DNA from: Perca fluviatilis
Lineage: Eukaryota > Chordata > Actinopteri > Perciformes > Percidae
Direction: 5' to 3'
DNA: 64,000 nucleotides
Assembly: GCF_010015445.1 (NCBI RefSeq)
Contig: NC_053116.1
Coordinates: 42,226,677 to 42,290,676 of the forward strand
Part shown: piece by piece, positions 12,540 to 22,900 of the stretch
Layout of the letters: every line of letters starts with the position of its first letter
Numbering within the stretch: position 1 is the first letter of the stretch
Made by a program: the position numbers and the translations under genes
Notes under the pieces: generated by a model
Told to the model about the DNA's origin: nothing
The model's input: the letters and a program-made list of their open reading frames with translations, nothing else
The model's database searches: none

Positions 12540-12910
12540 GATGACCTAGCATTAGGAGCGACTACGTAGCGAGTAGTATGAAATTCCACTTTAGGGGGTT
12601 GGGGGTGTGGATGGGTCAAACAACACAGGACTTTCACCCAGGAGACCGGGGATCGTGTCCCATGTGGCAAGTTTCCTAAAGTCACTTTCTTCTTTTCCTA
12701 AACCCAACGTAAGCCCACCCACGACCTTTTCCTTAACATAACACGTCAAAAGGGACGCTTAATATACTGCAACAAAGCGTTTCAGCTAAAGTGCGTTATA
12801 TGAAGCTAAAACACACTTTTAGCGTTAATAAAAACGCACAAAGGCACCTGACCAAGCGTCCATATTTTACAAGATGGGAGTCAGAATCTGTTGGAACCGC
12901 AAAGCATCAA
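12540..12910. repeat. Interspersed repeat, related to 55030-55480
   Basis: Contains gagaccggggatcgtgtccc and ttcctaaacccaacg. The reverse complement of a related copy lies at 55030-55480 (gggttgggtttaggaaa, atccccggtctcctgggtga). This looks like a dispersed non-autonomous element. Its termini were not resolved. Confidence 0.6.
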
Positions 12911-13084
12911 CTTAGAAACAGCCTAAATCGTGTGGTATAACATCAAGCTCAGTTACCTCCCAAGTGAACTTTGAATTCATACACATCTAACGGTATTAAC
13001 ATTTAGGCGTTGGCCTAAATCATGGACAACATTGGTGTGGTATCCGTGACAAGCTTGTCAGTCGCCAGTTAAAAAAAAAGGGGG

Positions 13085-14372
13085 CTCCTAAACTAACTTG
13101 TAAACCCAGTAGTGTGAGTAGTTACAGGAACACAAACTAACTGCTAAACCCAGTAACTAACTGGTAAACCCAGTGGTGTGAGTAGTTACTGGAACACAAA
13201 CTAACTGGTAAACCCATTAGTATGAGTAGTTACTGAAACACAAACCAACTGGCAAACCCAGTAGTGTGGGTAGTTACAGGAACACAAACTAACTGGTAAA
13301 CCCAGTAGTGTGGGTAGTTACTGGAACACAAACTAACTGGTAAATCCAGTAGTCTGAGTAGTTACAGGAACACAAACTAACTGGTAAACCCAGTAGTGTG
13401 AGTAGTTACTGGAACACAAACTAACTGGTAAACCCAGTAGTGTGAGTAGTTACAGGAACACAAACTAACTGGTAAACCCAGTAGTGTGAGTAGTTACAGG
13501 AACACAAACTAACTGGTAAACCCAGTAGTGTGAGTAGTTACTGGAACACAAACTAACTGGTAAACCCAGTAGTGTGAGTAGTTACTGGAACACAAACTAA
13601 CTGGTAAACACAGTAATGTGAGTAGTTACTGGAACACAAACTAACTGGTAAACCCAGTAGTGTGAGTAGTTACAGGAACACAAACTAACTGGTAAACCCA
13701 GTAGTGTGAGTAGTTACTGGAACACAAACTAACTGGTAAACCCAGTAGTGTGAGTAGTTACAGGAACACAAACTAACTGGTAAACCCAGTAGTGTGAGTA
13801 GTTACTGGAACACAAACTAACTGGTAAACCCAGTAGTGTGAGTAGTTACAGGAACACAAACTAACTGGTAAACCCAGTAGTGTGAGTAGTTACTGGAACA
13901 CAAACTAACTGGTAAACCCAGTAGTGTGAGTAGTTACAGGAACACAAACTAACTGGTAAACCCAGTAGTGTGAGTAGTTACTGGAACACAAACTAACTGG
14001 TAAACCCAGTAGTCTGAGTAGTTACAGGAACACAAACTAACTGGTAAATCCAGTAGTGTGAGTAGTTACAGGAACACAAACTAACTGGTAAACCCAGTAG
14101 TGTGGGTAGTTACTGGAACACAAACTAACTGGTAAACCCAGTAGTGAGTAGTTACGAGGAACACAAACTAACTGGTAAACCCAGTAGTGTGGGTAGTTAT
14201 GAACACAAACTAACTGGTAAATCCAGTAGTCTGAGTAGTTACAGGAACACAAACTAACTGGTAAACCCAGTAGTGTGAGTATATGAAAACAAACAACTGG
14301 TAAACCCAGTAGTGTGAGTAGTTACTGACACAAACTAACTGTAAACCCAGTAGTGTGGTAGTTACTGGAACA
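13085..14372. repeat. 44-bp minisatellite, about 29 copies
   Basis: The unit reads actaactggtaaacccagta followed by gtgtgagtagttactggaacacaa. Two variants (ttactgg and ttacagg) alternate through much of the array. The right end decays with small deletions from about 14140. It lies in intron 1 of lectin copy 1. Confidence 0.95.
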
Positions 14373-14506
14373 CAAACAAAAAACGATGACGTTAATTGTT
14401 GTTAGCTAATTGGAAACACCTGAGTGACTTGGTAAGGTGTTTTCAATTAGCCTATACAAAAGGGGAAATTGTTCATCATATCACATCTTTGTATCCATCC
14501 AGTCCA

Positions 14507-15305
14507 GACGTATGTCAGTACCCGATCCGTTCCACCTGAACAATCCGTTCTGCACATGCGCAAGATGTTCACGCATGGGCAGATGATTATACTGTTTTAC
14601 GAATTGCCCGATCTGTTCCACGCTAGCCTCCAACCAAGCTAAGGTTAGTTTAGCTAACAGCTAATTCGGCTAACCACTAGCCGACAAATAATGCATGCGC
14701 AGAACGGATCGTGCAGGCAGAACGGACAGCTAGATTCAGTCTAAAAATAACGTTAAGTCAAACATAATGGGAAAAGCAGGCTACAGCAAAATTAAGACTT
14801 TACGGTAACAATAAAGTGTTGAGTGATTGTATTTTAAATGAGCACAAGTAAAGTAGAACTGACATAACAGCTGTTATATATGTTAACGTTTGTTTTGAAG
14901 TTTTATTTTGAGGGTCTTTTAAAAGTTTGCATACTGTCTCAGCTAGCGGTTAGCCAAATTAGCTGTTAGCTAAACTAACGTTAGCTTAACTGTGGAGGCT
15001 GACGGACGGCAGACCGCTACAATCAGCTAGCCGTTAGCCAAATGAACTGTTAGCTAAAGTAACGTTAGCTTCCCAGTGGAGGCTAACGGCAGACCGCTAT
15101 AATCACCTAGCGGTCCGCCCAATTAGCTATTAGCTAAACTACCTGAATTAGCTATTAGCTAAACTAACGTTAGCTTCCCAGTGGAGGCTAGTGTGGGAAC
15201 AGATTGGGTAGTGTCGGAATCATCGTATCCTACAGCACATGCGCGAACATCTTGTGCATGCGCAGAACGGATTGTGCAGGTGCAACGGATCGGTACTGAC
15301 AACGT
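14507..15305. mobile_element. Non-autonomous DNA element with about 72-bp inverted ends
   Basis: The left arm, 14507-14578, starts gacgtatgtcagtacc. The right arm, 15232-15305, is its close inverted copy (ggtactgacaacgtc). A partial internal copy lies at 14693-14740. The interior carries two and a half copies of a roughly 105-bp unit rich in gttagctaa (about 14940-15190). No transposase is present. A target duplication was not resolved. Confidence 0.75.
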
Positions 15306-15986
15306 CCCTCCCAGTCCGAGAGAGTCTGAGAGGGAGTCCAGACCCTCTCCCCAACAAGAGCAGACAGCCAGCTCTTTGTCTTCCACATACTCGGCTTACA
15401 GAACCTCAGAATTATTTTTATCTTCATGGAAATGTGTCAGAGGCCACAATAATTTACATATCAGGTGAAACGCAAAGGTTCCGCTTTTCAAAAACATGTT
15501 TGATGTCATTTTGTTGGACTAACGCGAAAAACAAAGTGACCACAACCTTTAGAGAATGATCCTGAGTAGTTTCAACACAGTGACAACACTGGGTCCAAAC
15601 CCAGTATGTGGCTGGACCGTGTATAGAGACAGAGCGTCATCCACTGGTGGGGGTTTGACTTGTATAGCCTGAAGGTTTCTTCCTCTTCTATTACGTCTCC
15701 TAGCAAACAACCGAAACATGTCTAAAAGCTGCTGATATTCACTACCAACAGGGTCAAGAACCCAGAACTTAAGATTTTATAAGCTGCTGAATCAAAAACT
15801 GAACTTTTATGAAGACAAAAGTTGAAACAGACGTGAAGAATTAGCAGAGAGAATGGAGAGACTGTGGGATCCTGACACGTCACGACATAACGTTAGCTTA
15901 GTGTGAAGATCCCACAGTCTTCCATCCTCCCTCCTGATTCCTGTCAATTAAGTTATCATTGACTCGTCGACAGCGAACTTGACTTT
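15306..15986. other. Non-coding stretch with a small hairpin
   Basis: No gene is seen. Short inverted copies of gactgtgggatc occur at about 15858-15869 and 15908-15920, giving a 12-bp stem. Confidence 0.5.
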
Positions 15987-18075
15987 CATAAGATTAGATT
16001 AGATTCAACTTTATTGTCATTGTGCAGAGTCCAAGTACAAAGACAATGAAATGCAGTTTGTGTCCAACCAGAATTGCAAAAAGAGCAGAAATGAGCAATG
16101 TGATATACAAGTATAGACAGGACAAGAGATACCGTGTAGTGTAGACAGTAGTTACCCTATAAGAGCAGAATAAATATGGCTATGTAATATGAACAATGTA
16201 TGAACAACATGTACAGATATGTGCAATGTAGTAGCAGTAGCATTATAATAGTAAGAATAATATAGATATATACAGTGTATTATTATATGTACAGCTATGT
16301 GCAGTGTGTTATAAGAAAAACTGAATACATATGGTTATTCATTATGAACCATATAGACAGATATGTACAGTATGTACAGCTTTGTGCAGTGTGGTAACCG
16401 TACCTACTGTAGTGCAGAAACAGTAACATTATAATAGTAGTAAGAATAATATAGATATATGCGTGTATTATTATATGTACAGCTATGTGCAGTGTGTTAT
16501 AAGAAAAATAGAATAAAAATGGATATTCAGTATGAAGCATATAGACAGATATGTACAGTATGTACAGCTATGTGCAGTGTGTTGACATTATAAGCAGACG
16601 CGACCTATGTTTCACCCGTTTCAATTGAAACAGGCCCCGCCCCCAGGGGGGCCCCAACAGACCATCAAAATCCATTCATTTTCTCCTAGGATATTGATTT
16701 TCAGCCATAATGTCTAAACCATCCAAGGTAGATTGACCACGAGCTACGAGGTTGTGAAACGAAAGTTTCTGCTCCTATAAAAGCCACAAGGTATGAAATC
16801 AACCTTGTTATTTGCGATCTTCTGGAGAAATACTACACTAACTACAATTCTAAGCAAAACACTGACGTTTCTGATTGGTCAAACTCCCCGGTTACCATGG
16901 CGACGTTTACCTCGCCGAACGGCTTAAGCGATCTGAAGTATAATACAGTCATAGACATAATATAGAGTCAATGGTAATGATGACCAAACACTGTTAGTAG
17001 AACAAGAACATGACGATGAAGATCCTACCGCTGAGACAGGTGAGGGAGATGCCAGGAGAAAGCCCCGTTTACAGAGACAGACCCGGGTGTTGGTCAGAGC
17101 ATATTGCTGATGACCAACGAATTGATATTGTTAGCGGTCCCGTTCAGATAGAGGAGTTTAACTTCCCACAAAGCCAATCACACCGCCGTTTTACCATGGA
17201 CAGATATTAAATGAAGATGAAGATGGAAAATGGAGAAAATATACGCAGGTCATGGTTAGTGTACTCAAAATCATCCGATTCAGTCTTCTGTTTCTGCTGT
17301 ACCTTATTTGGCAAGCGGACAAGTAGTCTCACCCACAGAGGTTTCAGAATCTGATAACAACTCACTCTCACACTCCAGGATCATGAAAAATCTAATGCAC
17401 ACCGTGCCAATATGGACAATGCTCCAGGAGCGGCTGTCAGCTCGCTCGGATTTCAATTGAGCACGAGGTGACAAAATCGCTGGACAAAGATGAACTTATC
17501 AGGGCATTCTCAGCACTCAAACATAGAAGGGTGGATTTCTAAAAAGGGCTCAGGTGAAATCTACGACACCGCCCGTGAGCTGACCACGGTGCTGATAAAA
17601 CACGGATCCTATCGTTATTTATGATAAGTTTGGTTCAGTGTCAGTGAGACACCTTTTCCTTTTTGCTTTTGTTAAATAATAATAGTTGAGGGGATTTTTA
17701 GCGCTGTTTTTTAAAGTCAGCTCAGACAGCTGAAAATATACTGCGCAAATCAATTAAACAGAGAAGAGGCTTATTCCAATGTAAAACGCTGTATAATTGT
17801 ATATAGTTTTAATCAAATTAAGGTTGGATTATTTCTATGTTGAGCTGCCTGTTCGTGAAGCTGAAAGTGCCGCAATAAAATAATATTACCATTGATGCAA
17901 ACCAACAGGAATCCTTGCTTTTTCTGCTCTATTATGTTTGTTTTATGTGGGTAGGGCCCCATATTAGTTAGTGAAACGGGCCCCAGATGCTTAAGGTCGC
18001 CGCTGATTATAAGAGTAGTGAGAATAAGTGTATGTGCAGGATGAATAGTATGAAGAGCAGTAGAATATGACTATG
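15987..18075. repeat. Interspersed repeat, interrupted by a hAT element
   Basis: Begins with gattagattagattcaactt, the start of a widespread fish repeat (attcaactttattgtcattg). Its body contains roughly 190-bp internal duplications with tatgtgcagtgtgttataag. It is broken at 16594 by the hAT element and resumes at 18006. Confidence 0.65.
16595..18005 (+). mobile_element. hAT-type relic with TTF finger and 8-bp target duplication
   Basis: Flanked by attataag at 16587-16594 and again at 18006-18013. The element starts cagacgcgacct, and the reverse complement of its end starts cagcggcgacct, as hAT termini do. An internal plus-strand frame at 17010-17480 shows DRPGCWSEHIADDQ, VQIEEFNFPQSQSHRRFT and, after stops, a Cys-containing stretch, as in ZMYM1-like hAT transposases ahead of and within the TTF-type zinc finger. 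The catalytic core is missing, so this is a 1.4-kb deletion derivative. Confidence 0.8.
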
Positions 18076-18099
18076 TATAAGTGGAGTTACATTCATCAC

Positions 18100-18412
18100 A
18101 TCAGAGTCGACTTTAAAAGATCTGAAGTCATGCAACCCCTACTGCCCATAGGTGCTGCCTGAGCAGGCACAGCCCGCCCAGTGGCTCGTTTCAATTTGGT
18201 TGACCAATCACAACAGAGTGGCCAGCTGACCAATCAGAGCAGACTGGGCTTTGGTGAAGGCGGGCCAAGTGCTCAGAGTGTTTCAGGTGAAGGCGGTAGC
18301 AACGGGCAGAATGGGAAACATTATAAGTTGTTTAAACATCAAAGCATGTAAATATATTCTAGTACACCAAATATGATGCTGAAAACTAGTATAATAGGGC
18401 CTCTTTAAGGTT
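18100..18412. repeat. MITE-like interspersed repeat
   Basis: Contains paired caatcaca/caatcagagc motifs and ends with tagtataatagggcctcttt, a sequence seen often in fish repeats from memory. No coding frame. Confidence 0.5.
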
Positions 18413-18419
18413 AAAATTG

Positions 18420-19357
18420 ATTATGAATCCGTAAAATAAGACTTGAATATGCATGACTCAAGTTCTAACAGTATGGTGAATGCTGCTGAATCAGCATTCA
18501 CACAAATATAGTATACATAATATATAAGAAATACAATGAAAATATAAAGCTTAATGATTACATAAAAGTAATATATAAACAGTAGAAGAACAATATAAAA
18601 GACCAAACAGCTGTAAGATGAATAAAGTTATAATTGCAAAAGTTCACCAGCAACATACACTGTATAAAAACTACTTGTGAATATATATATTATTGATATT
18701 ATCGTATTATTATTGCACCTGAGATTTTGCACATTGTCATTGCACATAACTTTGGAATAATGGAAACATACATTGTCATCATCGTACATCATGGCAGTTA
18801 TTTTGTATTACATTTGGTATTGTTGCTTGTTACGTAACTGCCCTCTCCCCTGGAGGATCTTTACGGTTCCTGCTGCTCATGGCTCCTTCGACATGAATCC
18901 CTTTCCTAGAATTAGTTGACTCCTTATTTCCCAACACGGAGGACTGAGCTCCCCGTTTTGTTTTCTAGTTATTTATTTATTTAAACCTATTTTTCCCCTG
19001 CCTTTTCGATGTAATGTGCCCTGGCTGGTGTCTGTCTGTGTGCGTGTATGAGTCTGTGTTCGGACCTGCTCTGGGTTGGGTGGTGGGTGGGGGAGAGATA
19101 TGAGGGGAATTGGCATGCCGTGTTAACTATGTCCTGTTCGCCTAAGCCTGTTGGTCCCATGCCATGTTTATGTGAAAATTAAATTTAAAAAGAGTTGAAA
19201 AAACGTAACTAATGATTAACTGTGTTGTACGTCATTTATTTTGTGGATTTGATTTGCAAATAAATGAATAAAATGTGATAAGAGTTCTGTAGCCACAAGA
19301 ATATTTAGATGTGTAATAAAAGATTATAAACATTAATAAAACCTAATAAATACTCAC
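18420..19357. other. AT-rich and mixed non-coding sequence
   Basis: No gene or recognisable repeat family is seen. This is the 5' part of lectin copy 1 intron 1. Confidence 0.4.
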
Positions 19358-19394
19358 CTGATGCAGCCATGATGAGCAGAAGCAGTTTGTCCAT
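19358..19394 (-). CDS. Signal-peptide exon of lectin copy 1
   Basis: Reads MDKLLLLIMAAS and then a split Gly codon, followed by gtgagt. The short hydrophobic core is a typical secretion signal start. The phase (1) matches the next exon at 11568, which begins GGCTGAGTGC. The exon is 37 nt, giving 12 codons plus one base. Confidence 0.8.
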
Positions 19395-19724
19395 CTTGTC
19401 TGCTCTCCGTCCTCCTCACTGTGGGACTTCAGACAGGTCTCTGATCATATAACTCATTGTTCCACATGAACAGTGGACAACACCTCCGTATTGTTTGGCT
19501 GCAGGCAACAACTATTTACATGTTAGGCAAATAATGGGCACAATGGACACAAGAAAAGGATCCTCTTTTTTTTAAAACATGTTTGATGCCATTTGTTGGC
19601 CTACAGCCATAAACAAATAGTTTTTTATGTGAATGTACCCGAGTCAAACTTTAGTTTAAAAGCAAAATTAGGGACGGACACGCCACATTTAAGATTGACC
19701 GTATTCTCGTTTTGGGTCAAATGG

Positions 19725-19752
19725 CACAAACACAGACACACAGACACACACA

Positions 19753-19785
<33 letters not shown>

Positions 19786-19984
19786 CTCTCATTGTGGGAA
19801 CCTGTCATTGACATAATACATTCCCTAGCCCCTTACCCTAACCTTAACCATCACAACTAAGTGCCTAACCTTAACCCTTACCCTAACCATAACCTAATTC
19901 TAACCCTAAAACCAAGTCTTAACCCTAAAACCAAGTCTTAACCCTCAGACAGCCCTTTAACCTTGTGGGGTCCAACATTCAAGC
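19725..19984. repeat. (CA)n plus CCTAAC-rich repeat, left half
   Basis: A CA run to about 19784 is followed by a tract with ccttaccctaaccttaacca and aaccctaaaaccaagtctta, ending tggggtccaacattcaag. This is a common fish interspersed repeat that looks telomere-like but is internal. A second copy of its last roughly 85 bp lies at 27886-27970, across the Penelope-like element. Confidence 0.75.
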
Positions 19985-22900
19985 ATCTTCGGAAATAATA
20001 AGGATCATCAAGGCAATGAAATTTGGACCACTTTTGCACTGTTAAAATATTATCTTCAACCAAAACGAAAAGATTTTTAAAGTTTTACATCCCTGTAATA
20101 AACTTCTCCACCAGGTTGAACAGACGCCAACAGGCACTACTAACCACTCTGAATGAAACAATAACTTCAAAATACACCTTTCTTGCAGAAATTAATCCAC
20201 TTCTTTTTCAAACAGCCAGAGACAACATACATTGGACTGCAGACACGGCCGAGATGTTGTTCAAGTATTGGAAACAACAATTAAACTACGAAGGGGGACA
20301 AACTGTCATAATACAACCCCCATTCATTCAAACATAACAAATCTTTCTGCTGTTTTCTCCCTTACGCCCACACAGCTGGAGATACTGGAAAAGAGACTCC
20401 CCTTTATTCCAACACCAAAACCTCCCACCCGGCCGGAGCTCAGGGGGGACCTACACACCTTTCACAGGAGGCTGAAACTTCTGGACCATTTTCAGGGAAC
20501 GCATGCGCGGGAGCCTGTGCTCTTTACCGGACCGTCCTACTGGGAACCACACATAGACACATTAACACCACAAATTGCACAATTAATCAATAAAACAACC
20601 AAGCACTCACACATTGGCGCCCTTACCACACAAAACACCCAACATTAGTCAGGAACACAAAGACATTATTAAAACATTGGGTAATAACCGTTGGGTTCAT
20701 CTCCGTCGAACCATCACCTTATCGTGGTGGAGAGGTTTGTGTGTCTCTGTGAACCTGAGGGGCTGTGTTGTCTGGAGCTTTGTGCTCCTGGTAGGGTCTC
20801 CCAAGGCAAAGTGGTCTCAGGTGAGGGGCCAGACAAAGAATGGTTCAAAAACCCTATGGAAAAACAAGGTAGAGATGGAGTGACCCTGCCCGGAGGAAGC
20901 CCGGGGCCCCGTCAGGAGCCAGGCCCAGACGGGCGGCGTGCGGCGAGCGCCTGGTGGCCGGGTTTGCGCCGAGCCCGGGCGGCGGCACAGCCGGACCAAG
21001 CTCACGTGGCTCCCATCTCTCCAGCCCATGGGCCCACCACCTGTGGGAGGAACCCGCTGGGGCGTGGTGCGCTGCCACATGGGTGGCAGTGAAGGTCAGG
21101 GGCCTCGACGGACCAGACCCGGCAGCAGACGCTGGCTCTGGGGACGTGGAACGTCACTCTCTGTGGGGAGAGGAGCGGAACTGAGTGCGGGAGGTGGAGC
21201 GCTACCGGTTAGATCTGGTGGGGCTTACCTCTACGCACAGTCCCGTTCTGGAACCGTACTCCCTGGATAGGGGTTGGACTCTTTTCTTCTCGGAGTTGCC
21301 CAGGGTGTGAGGCGCCCGGCGGGTGTGGGGATACTAACAAGCCCCCGGCTGAGCGCCGCTACGCTGGAGTTTACCCCGGTGGACGAGGGTGTCGCCTCCC
21401 TCGCCTGCGGGTTGTGGGGGAAAACTCTGACTGTTGTTTGTGCATATGCACCAAACAGGAGTTCGGAGTATTCGGCCTTCTTGGAGACCTTGAGTGGAGT
21501 CCTGCATGGGGGCCAGTGGGGACTCCATTGTTCTGCTGGGGGACTTCAATGCACACGTGGGCAATGATGGAGACACCTGGAGAGGAGTGATTGGGAGGAA
21601 CGGCCTCCCTGATCTAAACCAGAGTGGTTGTTTGTTGTTGGACTTCTGTGCTAGTCATGGATTGTCTATAACGAACACCATGTTCGAACACAGGGATGCT
21701 CATAAGTGTACTTGGTACCAGAGCACCCTAGGCCGAAGGTCAATGATCGATTTTATAATCGTTTCATCTGATCTGAGGCCGTATGTTTTGAACACTTCGG
21801 GTGAAGAGAGGGGCAGACCGATCACCATCTGGTGGTGAGTTGGGTCAGGGGTGGGGGAAGACTCTGGACAGACCTGGTAAGCCCAAACGTGTAGTGCGGG
21901 TAAATTGGGAAACGTCTGGAGGAGGCCCCTGTCCAACGGACTTTCAACTCGCACCTCCGGCGGAGCTCTTCGTGCATCCCTGTGGAGGCTGGGGGCATTG
22001 AACCCGAGTGGACAATGTTCAAAGTTTCCATTGCTTCTTAGGTGCCTCAAGGGCGGTAACCCACGAACACCGTGGTGGACACCGGTGGTCAGGGAAGCCG
22101 TCCGACTGAAGAAGGAGTCTTTCCGGGATATGTTATCCCAGAGGACTCCGGAGGCAGTTGCAGGGTACCGACGAAGGGCTGCAGCCTCTGCCGTGAAAGA
22201 GGGCAAAGCAGCGGGTGTGGGAAAAGTTTGGAAGAAGACATAGAGAAGGACTTTCGGTCGGCACCAAAGTGCTTCTGTTCGCCACCTCAGGAGGAAGGGG
22301 CGGAACCATCCAAGCTGTGTACGGTAAGGATGGGACACTGTTGACCTCAACTGAGGAGGTAATAGGGCGGTGGAAGGAGCACTATGAGGAACTCCTGAAT
22401 CAGACTAATACGCCCTCTATGTTAGAGGCAGAGCTGGAGGATGACGGGGGATTGTCGTCGATTTCCCAGGTGGAAGTCACTGATGTAGTCAAACAACTCC
22501 ACAGTGGCAAAGCCCCGGGGATTGATGAGATCCGGTCCAGAAATGCTCAAGGCTCTGGGTGTGGAGGGGCTGTCCTGGTTGACACGCCTCTTCAACATTG
22601 CGTGGAAGTCTGGAACAGTGCCAAAGGAGTGGCAGACTGGGGTGGTGGTTCCCCTTTAAAAAAGGGGACCAGAGGGTGTGTGCCAATTACAGGGGTATCA
22701 CACTTCTCAGCCTCCCTGGTAAAGTCTACTCCAAGGTGCTGGAAAGGAGGGTTCGGCCGATAGTCGAACCTCGGGTTGAGGAGGACCAGATCTTCACTCT
22801 CGCAAGGATCCTGGAGGGAGCCTGGGAGTATGCCCAACCGGTCTACATGTGCTGCGGGAGTATGGGGTGAGGGGGTCTCTACTCAGGGCCATCCAATCTC

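Larger units (their letters stand above)
7700..19394 (-). pseudogene. C-type lectin (two CTLDs) copy 1, frameshifted
   Basis: Six exons on the minus strand: signal peptide 19358-19394, CTLD1 first half 11378-11568, CTLD1 second half 10657-10868, CTLD2 8305-8649, tail 7906-8003 and last exon 7700-7836. All exon junctions carry AG/GT. The product would be a secreted lectin with two C-type lectin domains and a Lys-rich tail. Visible motifs include [57 protein letters not shown] and FICYGP. Exon 2 reads into a stop after HTDLVT. CTLD2 has two compensating indels with a TGA between them. Exon 3 is out of phase. The last exon has two +1 changes in G runs. I therefore call it a pseudogene, or else locally poor sequence. 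Intron 1 and intron 3 hold long minisatellites. Confidence 0.8.

Noticed and set aside
18421..18606. Hydrophobic 61-codon minus-strand ORF
   Set aside because: AT-rich composition, no splice context and no family resemblance.
19815..19940. Telomeric repeat or interstitial telomere
   Set aside because: The units are irregular (ctaaccctta, ctaaccttaa) and belong to a common interspersed fish repeat with unique ends.
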